This document shows, one piece after another, positions 1 through 6,047 of a DNA stretch of 9,638 nt. The stretch is taken from assembly GCA_913045395.1 (NCBI GenBank), contig CAJWPV010000028.1, positions 1 to 9,638 of the forward strand, given 5' to 3'. Within the stretch, counting starts at the first letter, position 1, and the number at the start of each line of letters is the position of its first letter. The position numbers and the translations under genes are program-made. Source of the DNA: an uncultured Verrucomicrobiota bacterium. GTDB taxonomy: Bacteria > Verrucomicrobiota > Verrucomicrobiia > Limisphaerales > UBA1096. A model generated the notes under the pieces. That model saw only the letters and a program-made list of their open reading frames with translations. It ran no database searches and had not been told where the DNA came from.

Positions 1-2
1 TT

Positions 3-479
3 CACACTCGCCTGGACGCAGCAGTCGGTTGGTTCCGCAAAAACTCACTCTGGCCGATGCCGATGGGTTTGGCTTGTTGCGCGATCGAGTTGATGGCGGC
101 AGGAGCAAGCCGGTTCGACATCTCGCGTTTTGGAGCGGAAGTGATGCGGTTTTCCCCCCGGCAATCCGACCTGATGATTGTTGCCGGGACGGTCACCTAC
201 AAAATGGCATTGGCGGTGAGGCGGATTTACGAGCAGATGCCGGAGCCGAAGTGGGTGATCGCGATGGGGGCGTGCGCTTCGACCGGTGGCATGTATCGCA
301 GCTATGCGGTGCTGCAGGGGGTGGACCGGATGTTGCCGGTGGATGTTTACATCAGCGGTTGTCCGCCGCGCCCGGAGGCGTTGCTCGAGGGGTTGATGAG
401 GCTTCAGGGCAAGATTGAGCGTGAGCCGCATGTCAAGGATGCGAAGCCAGCCCGAGCGAGGGAGGCCGTTGTCGCCTGA
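3..479 (+). CDS. nuoB: NADH-quinone oxidoreductase subunit B (NuoB), 5' end cut off by window
   Basis: This subunit of the complex I connecting module carries the [4Fe-4S] cluster N2, the last cluster before quinone. The reading frame is open from the window edge, so 158 residues are visible and the true start lies upstream. The first ATG codons (57 and 63) fall inside the conserved WP-x4-GLACC region and are not the start. All four N2 ligands are present: tandem Cys25-Cys26 of the visible part, Cys91 in MGACAS and Cys120 in SGCPPRPE. Their spacing (65 and 29 residues) matches what I recall for E. coli NuoB (Cys64, 129, 158). [20 protein letters not shown] is the family core. Compared with E. 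coli, roughly 35-40 N-terminal residues are missing. The C-terminus is short and basic. nuoC follows 7 nt after the TGA if its ATG start is used. The family assignment is secure. Confidence 0.97.
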   Translation, partial: HTRLDAAVGWFRKNSLWPMPMGLACCAIELMAAGASRFDISRFGAEVMRFSPRQSDLMIVAGTVTYKMALAVRRIYEQMPEPKWVIAMGACASTGGMYRSYAVLQGVDRMLPVDVYISGCPPRPEALLEGLMRLQGKIEREPHVKDAKPARAREAVVA

Positions 480-486
480 GATTCGG

Positions 487-1065
487 ATGAGCGCTAAGCA
501 ACTCGCAAAAAAACTCGAGCAGCAATTCAAGGAGATCGTTTCTGGGCCGATGGAGTTTCGTGGTGAGCTGACGCTCTGCGTGTCGAACGCATCGCGGATT
601 GCCGAGGTTTGCCAGTTCGCTAAGTCGCAACTGGGCTTCGACTATCTAGTTGATCTCACGACCATTGACAACGACGACGAGACGCCGCGCTGGACGGCGG
701 TGTATCACATTTATGGCTACGGACATTTCCGCCATTTGCGTCTGAAAACCAGCGTCAGTGAGGAGGTGTCCGAGCTGCCGACGGTGTCATCTGTCTGGCG
801 CACGGCCAACTGGCACGAGCGCGAGGCGTACGACATGATGGGCATCCGGTTCGCCGGGCACCCTGATTTGCGCCGTATTTTGATGTGGGAAGGTTACCCA
901 TATTTTCCGTTGCGGAAAGATTTTCCCCTGGCCGGCAAACCAAGCGAGATGCCGGATGTGGCATTCTCCGACCCGGCACCGCTCGAGGGCGGGCCGTTTG
1001 TTACCGTGGCAGGTGGCAAGGATTCAATCGAGCGCGAACCGCGCGTGCGCAACCAGGGAGGCTGA
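487..1065 (+). CDS. nuoC: NADH-quinone oxidoreductase subunit C (NuoC), 30 kDa subunit
   Basis: A peripheral-arm subunit that packs against NuoD and holds no cofactor. It is 192 residues from the ATG at 487. The 30-kDa-subunit signature is clear at residues 111-148: EREAYDMMGIRF, GHPDLRRILMWEGY, then PLRKDFPL. NuoC is separate from NuoD here, unlike the NuoCD fusion of E. coli. The frame is open further upstream to an ATG at 415, but that would overlap nuoB by 65 nt and add an unrelated basic segment, so I reject it. The ATG at 487 has only a weak GAG 6 nt upstream. A better purine tract, GGAGG at 461-465, sits 3 nt before an in-frame TTG at 469, so a TTG start giving 198 residues is a real alternative. 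Residues after about 165 form a poorly conserved tail. The gene ends 3 nt before nuoD. Confidence 0.95.
   Translation: MSAKQLAKKLEQQFKEIVSGPMEFRGELTLCVSNASRIAEVCQFAKSQLGFDYLVDLTTIDNDDETPRWTAVYHIYGYGHFRHLRLKTSVSEEVSELPTVSSVWRTANWHEREAYDMMGIRFAGHPDLRRILMWEGYPYFPLRKDFPLAGKPSEMPDVAFSDPAPLEGGPFVTVAGGKDSIEREPRVRNQGG
1056..1061 (+). promoter_or_regulatory. ribosome binding site of nuoD
   Basis: GGGAGG lies 7 nt before the ATG at 1069 and overlaps the last codons of nuoC. It fixes the nuoD start, because the N-terminal 30 residues of NuoD are poorly conserved and would not do so. It is the strongest Shine-Dalgarno site in the window. Confidence 0.85.
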
Positions 1066-1068
1066 TCG

Positions 1069-2319
1069 ATGGCGGCAACCCGGCAGATTGAGGTGAGGGA
1101 TACGGCGGCGAGTTCGGTGCAGGCGATGGATGAGTTGCAGGATGTGCAGGGCGAAAAGATGACCCTGAACATGGGGCCTTCACACCCGGCGACGCACGGT
1201 GTGCTGCGGCTGTCGCTGGAGTTGGACGGTGAAATCATCACGAAGGCCGACCCGGACATTGGTTACCTGCATCGAGGCGACGAAAAGATCGCCGAGAACA
1301 TGACTTATACCCAGTTCATCCCGTATACGGATCGGCTGGATTACCTCGCGCCCCTCGCCAACAACGTCGCCTACTCGCTAGCGGTGGAGAAGCTGCTTGG
1401 CATTCACGACAAGCTCCCGGAGCGCTGCCAATATATCCGAGTGATCTGCTGCGAACTGGCCCGGATCTCGGCCCACCTGCTTGGCATCGGGGCGTTCGCG
1501 ATGGATGTTGGTGCGTTGACAGTGTTTCTGCACACGTTTACCGAGCGCGAAAAAATATACAACCTGATCGAGGCGCTCACAGGCGCGCGGTTCACGACGA
1601 CCTACACGCGCATCGGCGGTTTGTCCCGTGATCTGCCGGAGGGCTGGACGGATGAATTAGCCGAGTTCATCCGGGAGGTGATCGTTGCCATCGACGATGC
1701 GGACAAGTTGCTGACCCGAAACAAGATATTTGTCGATCGAACAAGGGAAATTGGTGTAATCAGCCGTGAGGAAGCGATCGACTTCGGCCTGACCGGCCCG
1801 AACCTGCGCGGTAGCAACGTCGAGTACGACTTGCGAAAGGCCCATCCGTATCTAGTTTACGATGAACTAGACTTTGATGTGCCGTACGGCGAGATGGGCG
1901 ACTGCTACGACCGCTACCTCGTCCGCATGGAGGAGATGCGCCAAAGCGTGCGCCTGCTCGACCAGTGCCTGGCCAAGCTGCCCGACGGCCCGGTCAATGT
2001 TGATGACGGCAAGATCGTTCTTCCGGAAAAACAGAAGGTACTATCCAGCATGGAGGAGTTGATCCACCAGTTCATGCTGGTGACACAGGGGCAGGATGCG
2101 CCGGCCGGCGAGGTTTATTTTGGCGCCGAGAACCCAAAGGGGGAGCTAGGCTTTTACATCTTGAGCAGGGGCGGCGGCGTGCCGTACAGGCTGAAGATCC
2201 GTGCCCCCTCGTTTGTCAATTTGGGCATCCTGCCGCACACGCTGCCAGGCCACATGATCAGTGACGTGGTGGCGATTTTGGGGTCTCTCGATTTTGTGAT
2301 GGGGGAGTGCGACCGATGA
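1069..2319 (+). CDS. nuoD: NADH-quinone oxidoreductase subunit D (NuoD), 49 kDa subunit
   Basis: The 49 kDa subunit, related to the large subunit of [NiFe] hydrogenases, forms most of the quinone-binding cavity together with NuoB and NuoH. It has 416 residues, a normal length for an unfused NuoD. The variable N-terminus (1-30) is followed by GPSHPATHG (36-44), which carries the conserved quinone-pocket histidine. Next come PDIGYLHRGDEK (62-73), then IPYTDRLDY (84-92), a tyrosine-rich stretch lining the quinone site. The C-terminus has SRGGGVPYRLKIRAPSF and ends DFVMGECDR; related proteins usually end GEVDR or GEIDR. The hydrogenase Ni-binding cysteines are absent at the C-terminus, as expected for complex I. 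A good ribosome site supports the start. The stop overlaps the nuoE start (ATGA), suggesting translational coupling. Confidence 0.97.
   Translation: MAATRQIEVRDTAASSVQAMDELQDVQGEKMTLNMGPSHPATHGVLRLSLELDGEIITKADPDIGYLHRGDEKIAENMTYTQFIPYTDRLDYLAPLANNVAYSLAVEKLLGIHDKLPERCQYIRVICCELARISAHLLGIGAFAMDVGALTVFLHTFTEREKIYNLIEALTGARFTTTYTRIGGLSRDLPEGWTDELAEFIREVIVAIDDADKLLTRNKIFVDRTREIGVISREEAIDFGLTGPNLRGSNVEYDLRKAHPYLVYDELDFDVPYGEMGDCYDRYLVRMEEMRQSVRLLDQCLAKLPDGPVNVDDGKIVLPEKQKVLSSMEELIHQFMLVTQGQDAPAGEVYFGAENPKGELGFYILSRGGGVPYRLKIRAPSFVNLGILPHTLPGHMISDVVAILGSLDFVMGECDR
2301..2307 (+). promoter_or_regulatory. ribosome binding site deciding the nuoE start
   Basis: GGGGGAG lies 8 nt before the ATG at 2316. 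The same frame also has a GTG at 2307 that would add three residues (MRP), but that codon overlaps the purine tract itself. The ATG, which forms an ATGA overlap with the nuoD stop, is therefore preferred. Confidence 0.75.
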
Positions 2320-2804
2320 GTTTTGGTGTCCCCAAAAAACTGGAGCGCGAAATCAACCGGCTGGTGAAAAACTACCCGGAGAAGCGGAGTGCGGCGTTGA
2401 TGGTGCTACATGCGTTGCAGGAGGAGTTCGGGCACATTTCCCTCGAGGCGGAACAATGGGCCGCAGCCAGGCTCAACTTGCAGCCGATCAACATACACGA
2501 GCTGGTGACCTTTTACCCGATGCTGCGCGAGCACGACCCGGGCAAGACGGTGGTGCGGGTTTGCCGAACTTTGAGCTGCGCTCTGGCCGGGAGCGCCAGA
2601 CTGCACCGACACATTTGTCAGCGACTCGGGTTGGAAGCCGATGCGCCCGGGTTGCAGAGGACAAAGGACGGCAGGTTCGGGGTCGAGTACGCCGAGTGCC
2701 TGGCCAGTTGCGGCACCGGGCCGGTGATGATGTGCAACGACGACTTTTATGAAAATATCTCAAACGACGGGGCGGATGAAATCCTGGAGAAATACGACGA
2801 ATGA
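2316..2804 (+). CDS. nuoE: NADH-quinone oxidoreductase subunit E (NuoE), 24 kDa subunit
   Basis: A thioredoxin-fold [2Fe-2S] subunit carrying cluster N1a beside the FMN of NuoF in the NADH module. It has 162 residues from the ATG at 2316. An N-terminal helical bundle (about 1-75) with NINxHELVTFYPML-type sequence is followed by the thioredoxin-like domain. The four ligands are visible as Cys83-x4-Cys88 (VCRTLSCAL) and Cys128-x3-Cys132 (ECLASCGTGP). The segment after the last cysteine reads GTGPVMM, where many relatives have VNAPVV or GTAPMM. A further Cys140 follows, which I do not recognise as a ligand. The start overlaps the nuoD stop by 4 nt. The stop (2802-2804) lies only 3 nt from the 3' end of the oppositely oriented tRNA-Gln gene, so the nuoE coding end and the tRNA converge. 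Confidence 0.95.
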   Translation: MSFGVPKKLEREINRLVKNYPEKRSAALMVLHALQEEFGHISLEAEQWAAARLNLQPINIHELVTFYPMLREHDPGKTVVRVCRTLSCALAGSARLHRHICQRLGLEADAPGLQRTKDGRFGVEYAECLASCGTGPVMMCNDDFYENISNDGADEILEKYDE

Positions 2805-2807
2805 AGA

Positions 2808-2881
2808 TGGTTGCCGAACTAGGATTCGAACCTAGACAAACGGTGTCAGAGACCGTTGTGCTACCGTTACACCATTCGGCA
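2808..2881 (-). tRNA. tRNA-Gln, anticodon CTG (reads CAG)
   Basis: A complete cloverleaf can be folded on the minus strand. The acceptor stem TGCCGAA/TTCGGCA has 7 pairs starting with the U1-A72 pair typical of tRNA-Gln. The discriminator is A73, and CCA is encoded in the DNA (2808-2810 read TGG on +). The D arm is GTGT-AACGGTA-GCAC. The anticodon stem ACGGT/ACCGT encloses loop CTCTGAC, giving anticodon CTG. The variable loop is TTGT, and the T arm is CTAGG-TTCGAAT-CCTAG. The total is 74 nt with CCA and every stem pairs fully (one G-U in the D stem). The base before the 5' end is T, which could extend the acceptor by one pair with A73. It sits antisense inside the nuo operon, between nuoE and nuoF. 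I see no sign of decay, so it is probably functional. Confidence 0.95.
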
Positions 2882-2895
2882 ACGCCGCGCGGGAA

Positions 2896-2925
2896 TACAT
2901 ATTGACAACGGGCCGGAGGAGTCAA
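2896..2925 (-). promoter_or_regulatory. likely sigma70-type promoter of the tRNA-Gln gene
   Basis: Read on the minus strand, TTGACT (2920-2925) is a near-consensus -35 box. TATGTA (2896-2901) follows after an 18 nt spacer as a moderate -10 box. The next 14 nt before the mature tRNA are very GC-rich (CCCGCGCGGCG), as in stringently controlled stable-RNA promoters. Transcription would start near 2889, leaving a leader of about 8 nt for RNase P. The -10 match is only partial, so the call rests on the good -35, the position and the discriminator. Confidence 0.55.
2915..2921 (+). promoter_or_regulatory. purine tract in the nuoF leader, possible ribosome site at unusual spacing
   Basis: GGAGGAG is a strong anti-16S match but lies 19 nt before the nuoF ATG at 2941, well beyond the usual 5-10 nt. 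A TGA directly abuts the ATG in frame (2938-2940), so no upstream start in this frame can rescue the spacing. A weaker AAGG at 2924-2927 is 13 nt away. The tract overlaps the -35 box of the tRNA promoter on the other strand. Confidence 0.35.
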
Positions 2926-2940
2926 GGCTCGAATCACTGA

Positions 2941-4344
2941 ATGCCGAAAGAACACAGGCTGGTTTTGAAGCACGCCGATGAGGCGGGTTACACGAATGAC
3001 ATCAAGTGTTACCTGAAGTACGGCGGCTACAAGACGTTAAAAAAGGTTTTCCGGCTCAAGCCGAAGAAGGCTGGGGGTGTCGTGGTGACGCCGCAGGAAA
3101 CTATCCGCAGCGAGGTGCTTGCGTCCGGTTTACGCGGCCGGGGCGGCGCAGGGTTCTCGTGTGGCTTGAAATGGAACTTTGTCAACCGCAAGTCCGGCAA
3201 GCCGATTTATCTCATCTGCAATGCCGACGAATCCGAGCCGGGTACTTTCAAGGACAGACAGATCATTCACAAGGATCCGCACCAACTCATTGAGGGCATG
3301 ATCTTGTCCTGTTACGCCAACGACGTGAAGCTGGCCTATATTTACATTCGCGGTGAGTTCCCCGAGGGCGCGAGAATCCTCAACCGAGCTATCGATGAGG
3401 CCAAGGGCAAGGGCTTCCTAGGCAGGGGCATCTGCGGCACAAGGTACGATCTTGAAATCCACGTGCATCGGGGCGCCGGCGCTTACATTTGCGGAGAGGA
3501 AACCGGCCTCATCGAGTCGCTCGAGGGCAAGCGGCCGTACCCGCGCATCAAGCCGCCGTATTTCCCGGCCGCGCTTGGGCTATATATGTGCCCAACCATC
3601 GTCAACAACGTTGAGACACTCTGCAACGTCCGCAATGTGATGGAAATCGGCGCTGACGCCTACGCAGCGCTGGGTACGGCGGGCAACACCGGCACGCGCA
3701 TCGTCAGCTTGAGCGGCAACGTCAAGCGGCCTGGCTACTACGAAATCGAGGTTGGCAAGGCCACCCTCGGCGAACTGATCTTTCACAAGAACTTCGGTCA
3801 GGGGCTGCGCGACGGACGCAAACTTCGGGCCATCATTCCCGGTGGTTCGTCATCGAAAGTGTTCCGCGCAGGCGAGAAGTTTGACATCAAGAGCAAGGAC
3901 AAGTGGGGCGAGGTCGTCGAGCAAAAACTCGACCTACTCGACATCCCGTACGACTTCGACACGCTGATGAAGTGCGGCTCGATGTCCGGCTCTAGCGCCA
4001 TCATTGTGCTGGACGACTCGGTGGACATCGTCGAGTCGCTGGGCAACCTGTCTGATTTTTACGCGCACGAGAGCTGTGGTCAATGTACCCCCTGCCGCGA
4101 AGGCTCGCTGTGGATGGCCAAGGCGCTCAAGCGCATGCGCAGCGGCCAGGCGCGAAAGGGCGATGCCGACTATTTGGAGCATATCGCGCACAACATTCAG
4201 GGCCGCACTATCTGCGCGTTTGGCGAGGCGTGCGCCTGGCCGGTACTGAGTTTTGTGGACAAGTTTCGCGACGATTTTGAGAAACGCGGCGCAGAGGATG
4301 AGGCCCGCTTGGCCAAACGCGACGGAGAGGCCACAACGAAATAG
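2941..4344 (+). CDS. nuoF: NADH-quinone oxidoreductase subunit F (NuoF), NADH- and FMN-binding 51 kDa subunit
   Basis: NuoF oxidises NADH, passes a hydride to FMN and feeds electrons to the [4Fe-4S] cluster N3. It has 467 residues, slightly longer than the common 420-450. The glycine-rich FMN/NADH segment GLRGRGGAGF is at 63-72 and NADESEPGTFKDR at 94-106. GAGAYICGEETGL is at 178-190. The N3 ligands are Cys379, Cys382 and Cys385 (ESCGQCTPCREG) plus Cys425 (TICAFGEAC). Two oddities: GFSCGLKW replaces the usual GFPTGLKW-type loop, and residues about 310-335 contain a charged insert (around KSKDKWGEVVEQKLD) before the DFDTLMKCGS segment. The ATG is the first possible start because an in-frame TGA directly precedes it. 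The gene resumes the operon after the antisense tRNA and ends 2 nt before nuoG. Confidence 0.97.
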   Translation: MPKEHRLVLKHADEAGYTNDIKCYLKYGGYKTLKKVFRLKPKKAGGVVVTPQETIRSEVLASGLRGRGGAGFSCGLKWNFVNRKSGKPIYLICNADESEPGTFKDRQIIHKDPHQLIEGMILSCYANDVKLAYIYIRGEFPEGARILNRAIDEAKGKGFLGRGICGTRYDLEIHVHRGAGAYICGEETGLIESLEGKRPYPRIKPPYFPAALGLYMCPTIVNNVETLCNVRNVMEIGADAYAALGTAGNTGTRIVSLSGNVKRPGYYEIEVGKATLGELIFHKNFGQGLRDGRKLRAIIPGGSSSKVFRAGEKFDIKSKDKWGEVVEQKLDLLDIPYDFDTLMKCGSMSGSSAIIVLDDSVDIVESLGNLSDFYAHESCGQCTPCREGSLWMAKALKRMRSGQARKGDADYLEHIAHNIQGRTICAFGEACAWPVLSFVDKFRDDFEKRGAEDEARLAKRDGEATTK

Positions 4345-4346
4345 CG

Positions 4347-6047
4347 ATGGGAGCCAATCAGGCAGAAACGCCAGTCAAAACCGTCACGGTGAAAGTGGAC
4401 GGCTGCACTGTGGAAGTGCCGCGCACCACGCCGAACTGGCTGGGCAAACAGGAGCCGACCACCGTTTTGCAGGCATGCAAGCACGCCGGCATCGAGATTC
4501 CGCATTACTGTTATCATCCCAAGCTACCGGTGGCCGGCAACTGCCGGATGTGTCTGGTGCATGTAGGCATGCCGGGGCGCCCCGGCCCTGATGGCAAGTC
4601 GCCGATGAACGAGGACGGCTCACCGAAAATTTTCCCGATGCAGCTTCCGTACGAGCCGCAGACGCCGCGTGGCGTCATCGGTTGCGCGACCGACATCATT
4701 CCCGGAATGGAGATTTACGCGAGCAGCCCGGAAACCCGGGCGATGCGCGAGGCGGTGCTCGAGTCGCTGCTGATTAACCATCCGCTCGACTGCCCTATCT
4801 GTGACCAGGCGGGCGAGTGCAAGCTGCAGGAATATTCGGTCGATCATGGCCTAGCCGAGAGCCGGTTTGCCGAGGTCAAGGTGCACAAGCCCAAGGCGGT
4901 GGACCTTGGCCCGCGCATCACGCTTGACGCCGAGCGCTGCGTGTTGTGCACCCGTTGCATCCGCTTCACTGCCGATGTTGCCAGCGACGACGCACTGGGC
5001 ATCGTGAACCGCGGCAACTATAGTGCGATTGCAACCTATCCCGGCAAGGCGTTTGACAACAACTACACGCTCAATACCGTGGACATTTGCCCGGTTGGCG
5101 CTTTGACGTCGGACGACTTTCGATTTCAGATGCGCGTCTGGTTCCTTAAGGAAACCAAGAGCCTCTGCACAGGCTGCGGCACCGGCTGCAACACAGTCAT
5201 CGGCTCGCGCGAAAACAGGATGTACCGCTACGAGCCGCGCCAGAATGACGCGGTCAACAGTTGCTGGATGTGCGATGCGGGACGGCTCGACTACAAGTGG
5301 ATCGGTCGCGACGATCGCTTGGCCAAGGTGCGCGGCCCGAAAGGCGACACCGCTTGGCCAAGCGTGCTCAAGGCGATTTCCAATCACCTGACCAAGGCCG
5401 GCGTGGGATCTGTGGCGATCGTCGCTTCGGCGCGCCAGAGCAATGAGGAGCTTTATCTGCTGAACAAATTGGCCAAGCACTTCAAGGCGCCGACCGACTC
5501 GGTGCCGCGCGATGGAGAAGCTGACCAACTGCTCGTCGCCAGGGATCGCAACCCAAACATTACAGGCGCGCGCTTGACTGGCATCACGACCAAACGCGTT
5601 GGATCGAAGCTTGCCGCCATCGCCAAGGGCATTGCGTCCGGCAAAATCAAGACGCTTATCGTGTATGGCGAGGACGTGACGCAGCATGGCATCGGCGTCA
5701 AGCTGCTCGGCAAGTTGAAGACTCTGATCGTCAGCGACATTCTTCCCAGCGCCACGACAAAAAATGCCAACTATCTGCTGCCGGGCTGTGCGCACGCCGA
5801 GAAGCGCGGCACATTCACCAACGTGAAGGGACGCGTGCAGAAATTTTCAAAAGCCCTCGAGCCGCCTGGCGACGCAATTGCGGAGTGGGAGGTGCTACAC
5901 GAACTGGTGCACAATGTCGCCGGTTTAGATGAGTTTGACAGCATCGAGGGGCTGTTCAACCAAATGGCCTTCGAGGTGAAGGCTTTCAAGGGAGCCGGGC
6001 TGAAGTGGGACAGTCTCGGTGACAAAGGCGCGGACGTGAAACTGTAA
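4347..6047 (+). CDS. nuoG: NADH-quinone oxidoreductase subunit G (NuoG), 75 kDa Fe-S subunit
   Basis: The largest peripheral-arm subunit, which wires NuoF/NuoE to NuoI. Four clusters can be read from the sequence. N1b [2Fe-2S]: Cys55, Cys66, Cys69, Cys113. N5, the His-Cys3 cluster: His145, Cys149, Cys152, Cys158. N4: Cys198, Cys201, Cys204, Cys248 (CVLCTRC ... DICPVGAL). The extra N7: Cys274, Cys277, Cys281 and Cys309, with the same 2-3-27 spacing I recall for E. coli (Cys228/231/235/263). The remaining part, about 320-566, is a shortened molybdopterin-oxidoreductase-like domain with a recognisable late motif (LPGCAHAEKRGTFTNVKGRVQ, 478-498 region). The protein is much shorter than E. coli NuoG (about 900). 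The nearest purine tract (GGAGAGG, 4324-4330) is 16 nt from the ATG, so initiation probably depends on coupling to nuoF. The stop overlaps nuoH by 1 nt. Confidence 0.96.
   Translation: MGANQAETPVKTVTVKVDGCTVEVPRTTPNWLGKQEPTTVLQACKHAGIEIPHYCYHPKLPVAGNCRMCLVHVGMPGRPGPDGKSPMNEDGSPKIFPMQLPYEPQTPRGVIGCATDIIPGMEIYASSPETRAMREAVLESLLINHPLDCPICDQAGECKLQEYSVDHGLAESRFAEVKVHKPKAVDLGPRITLDAERCVLCTRCIRFTADVASDDALGIVNRGNYSAIATYPGKAFDNNYTLNTVDICPVGALTSDDFRFQMRVWFLKETKSLCTGCGTGCNTVIGSRENRMYRYEPRQNDAVNSCWMCDAGRLDYKWIGRDDRLAKVRGPKGDTAWPSVLKAISNHLTKAGVGSVAIVASARQSNEELYLLNKLAKHFKAPTDSVPRDGEADQLLVARDRNPNITGARLTGITTKRVGSKLAAIAKGIASGKIKTLIVYGEDVTQHGIGVKLLGKLKTLIVSDILPSATTKNANYLLPGCAHAEKRGTFTNVKGRVQKFSKALEPPGDAIAEWEVLHELVHNVAGLDEFDSIEGLFNQMAFEVKAFKGAGLKWDSLGDKGADVKL

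Noticed and set aside
415..486. Upstream extension of nuoC to the ATG at 415
   Set aside because: It would overlap nuoB by 65 nt, adds a basic segment unlike NuoC N-termini, and better start candidates exist at 487 and 469.
2902..2907. Perfect TTGACA on the + strand before nuoF, possible nuoF promoter
   Set aside because: No acceptable -10 hexamer lies 16-19 nt downstream (that region reads AAGGCTCGA), so the hexamer alone does not support a promoter.
2488..2973. 161-residue minus-strand reading frame overlapping the tRNA and nuoE
   Set aside because: Its central part (AEWCNGSTTVSDTVCLGSNP) is simply the translation of the tRNA-Gln gene, a known kind of spurious protein annotation. The rest is the shadow of nuoE.
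4851..5795. 314-residue minus-strand reading frame opposite nuoG
   Set aside because: It lies fully within nuoG, whose frame carries all Fe-S motifs. Long antisense frames are common in GC-rich genes, and its sequence shows no family I recognise.
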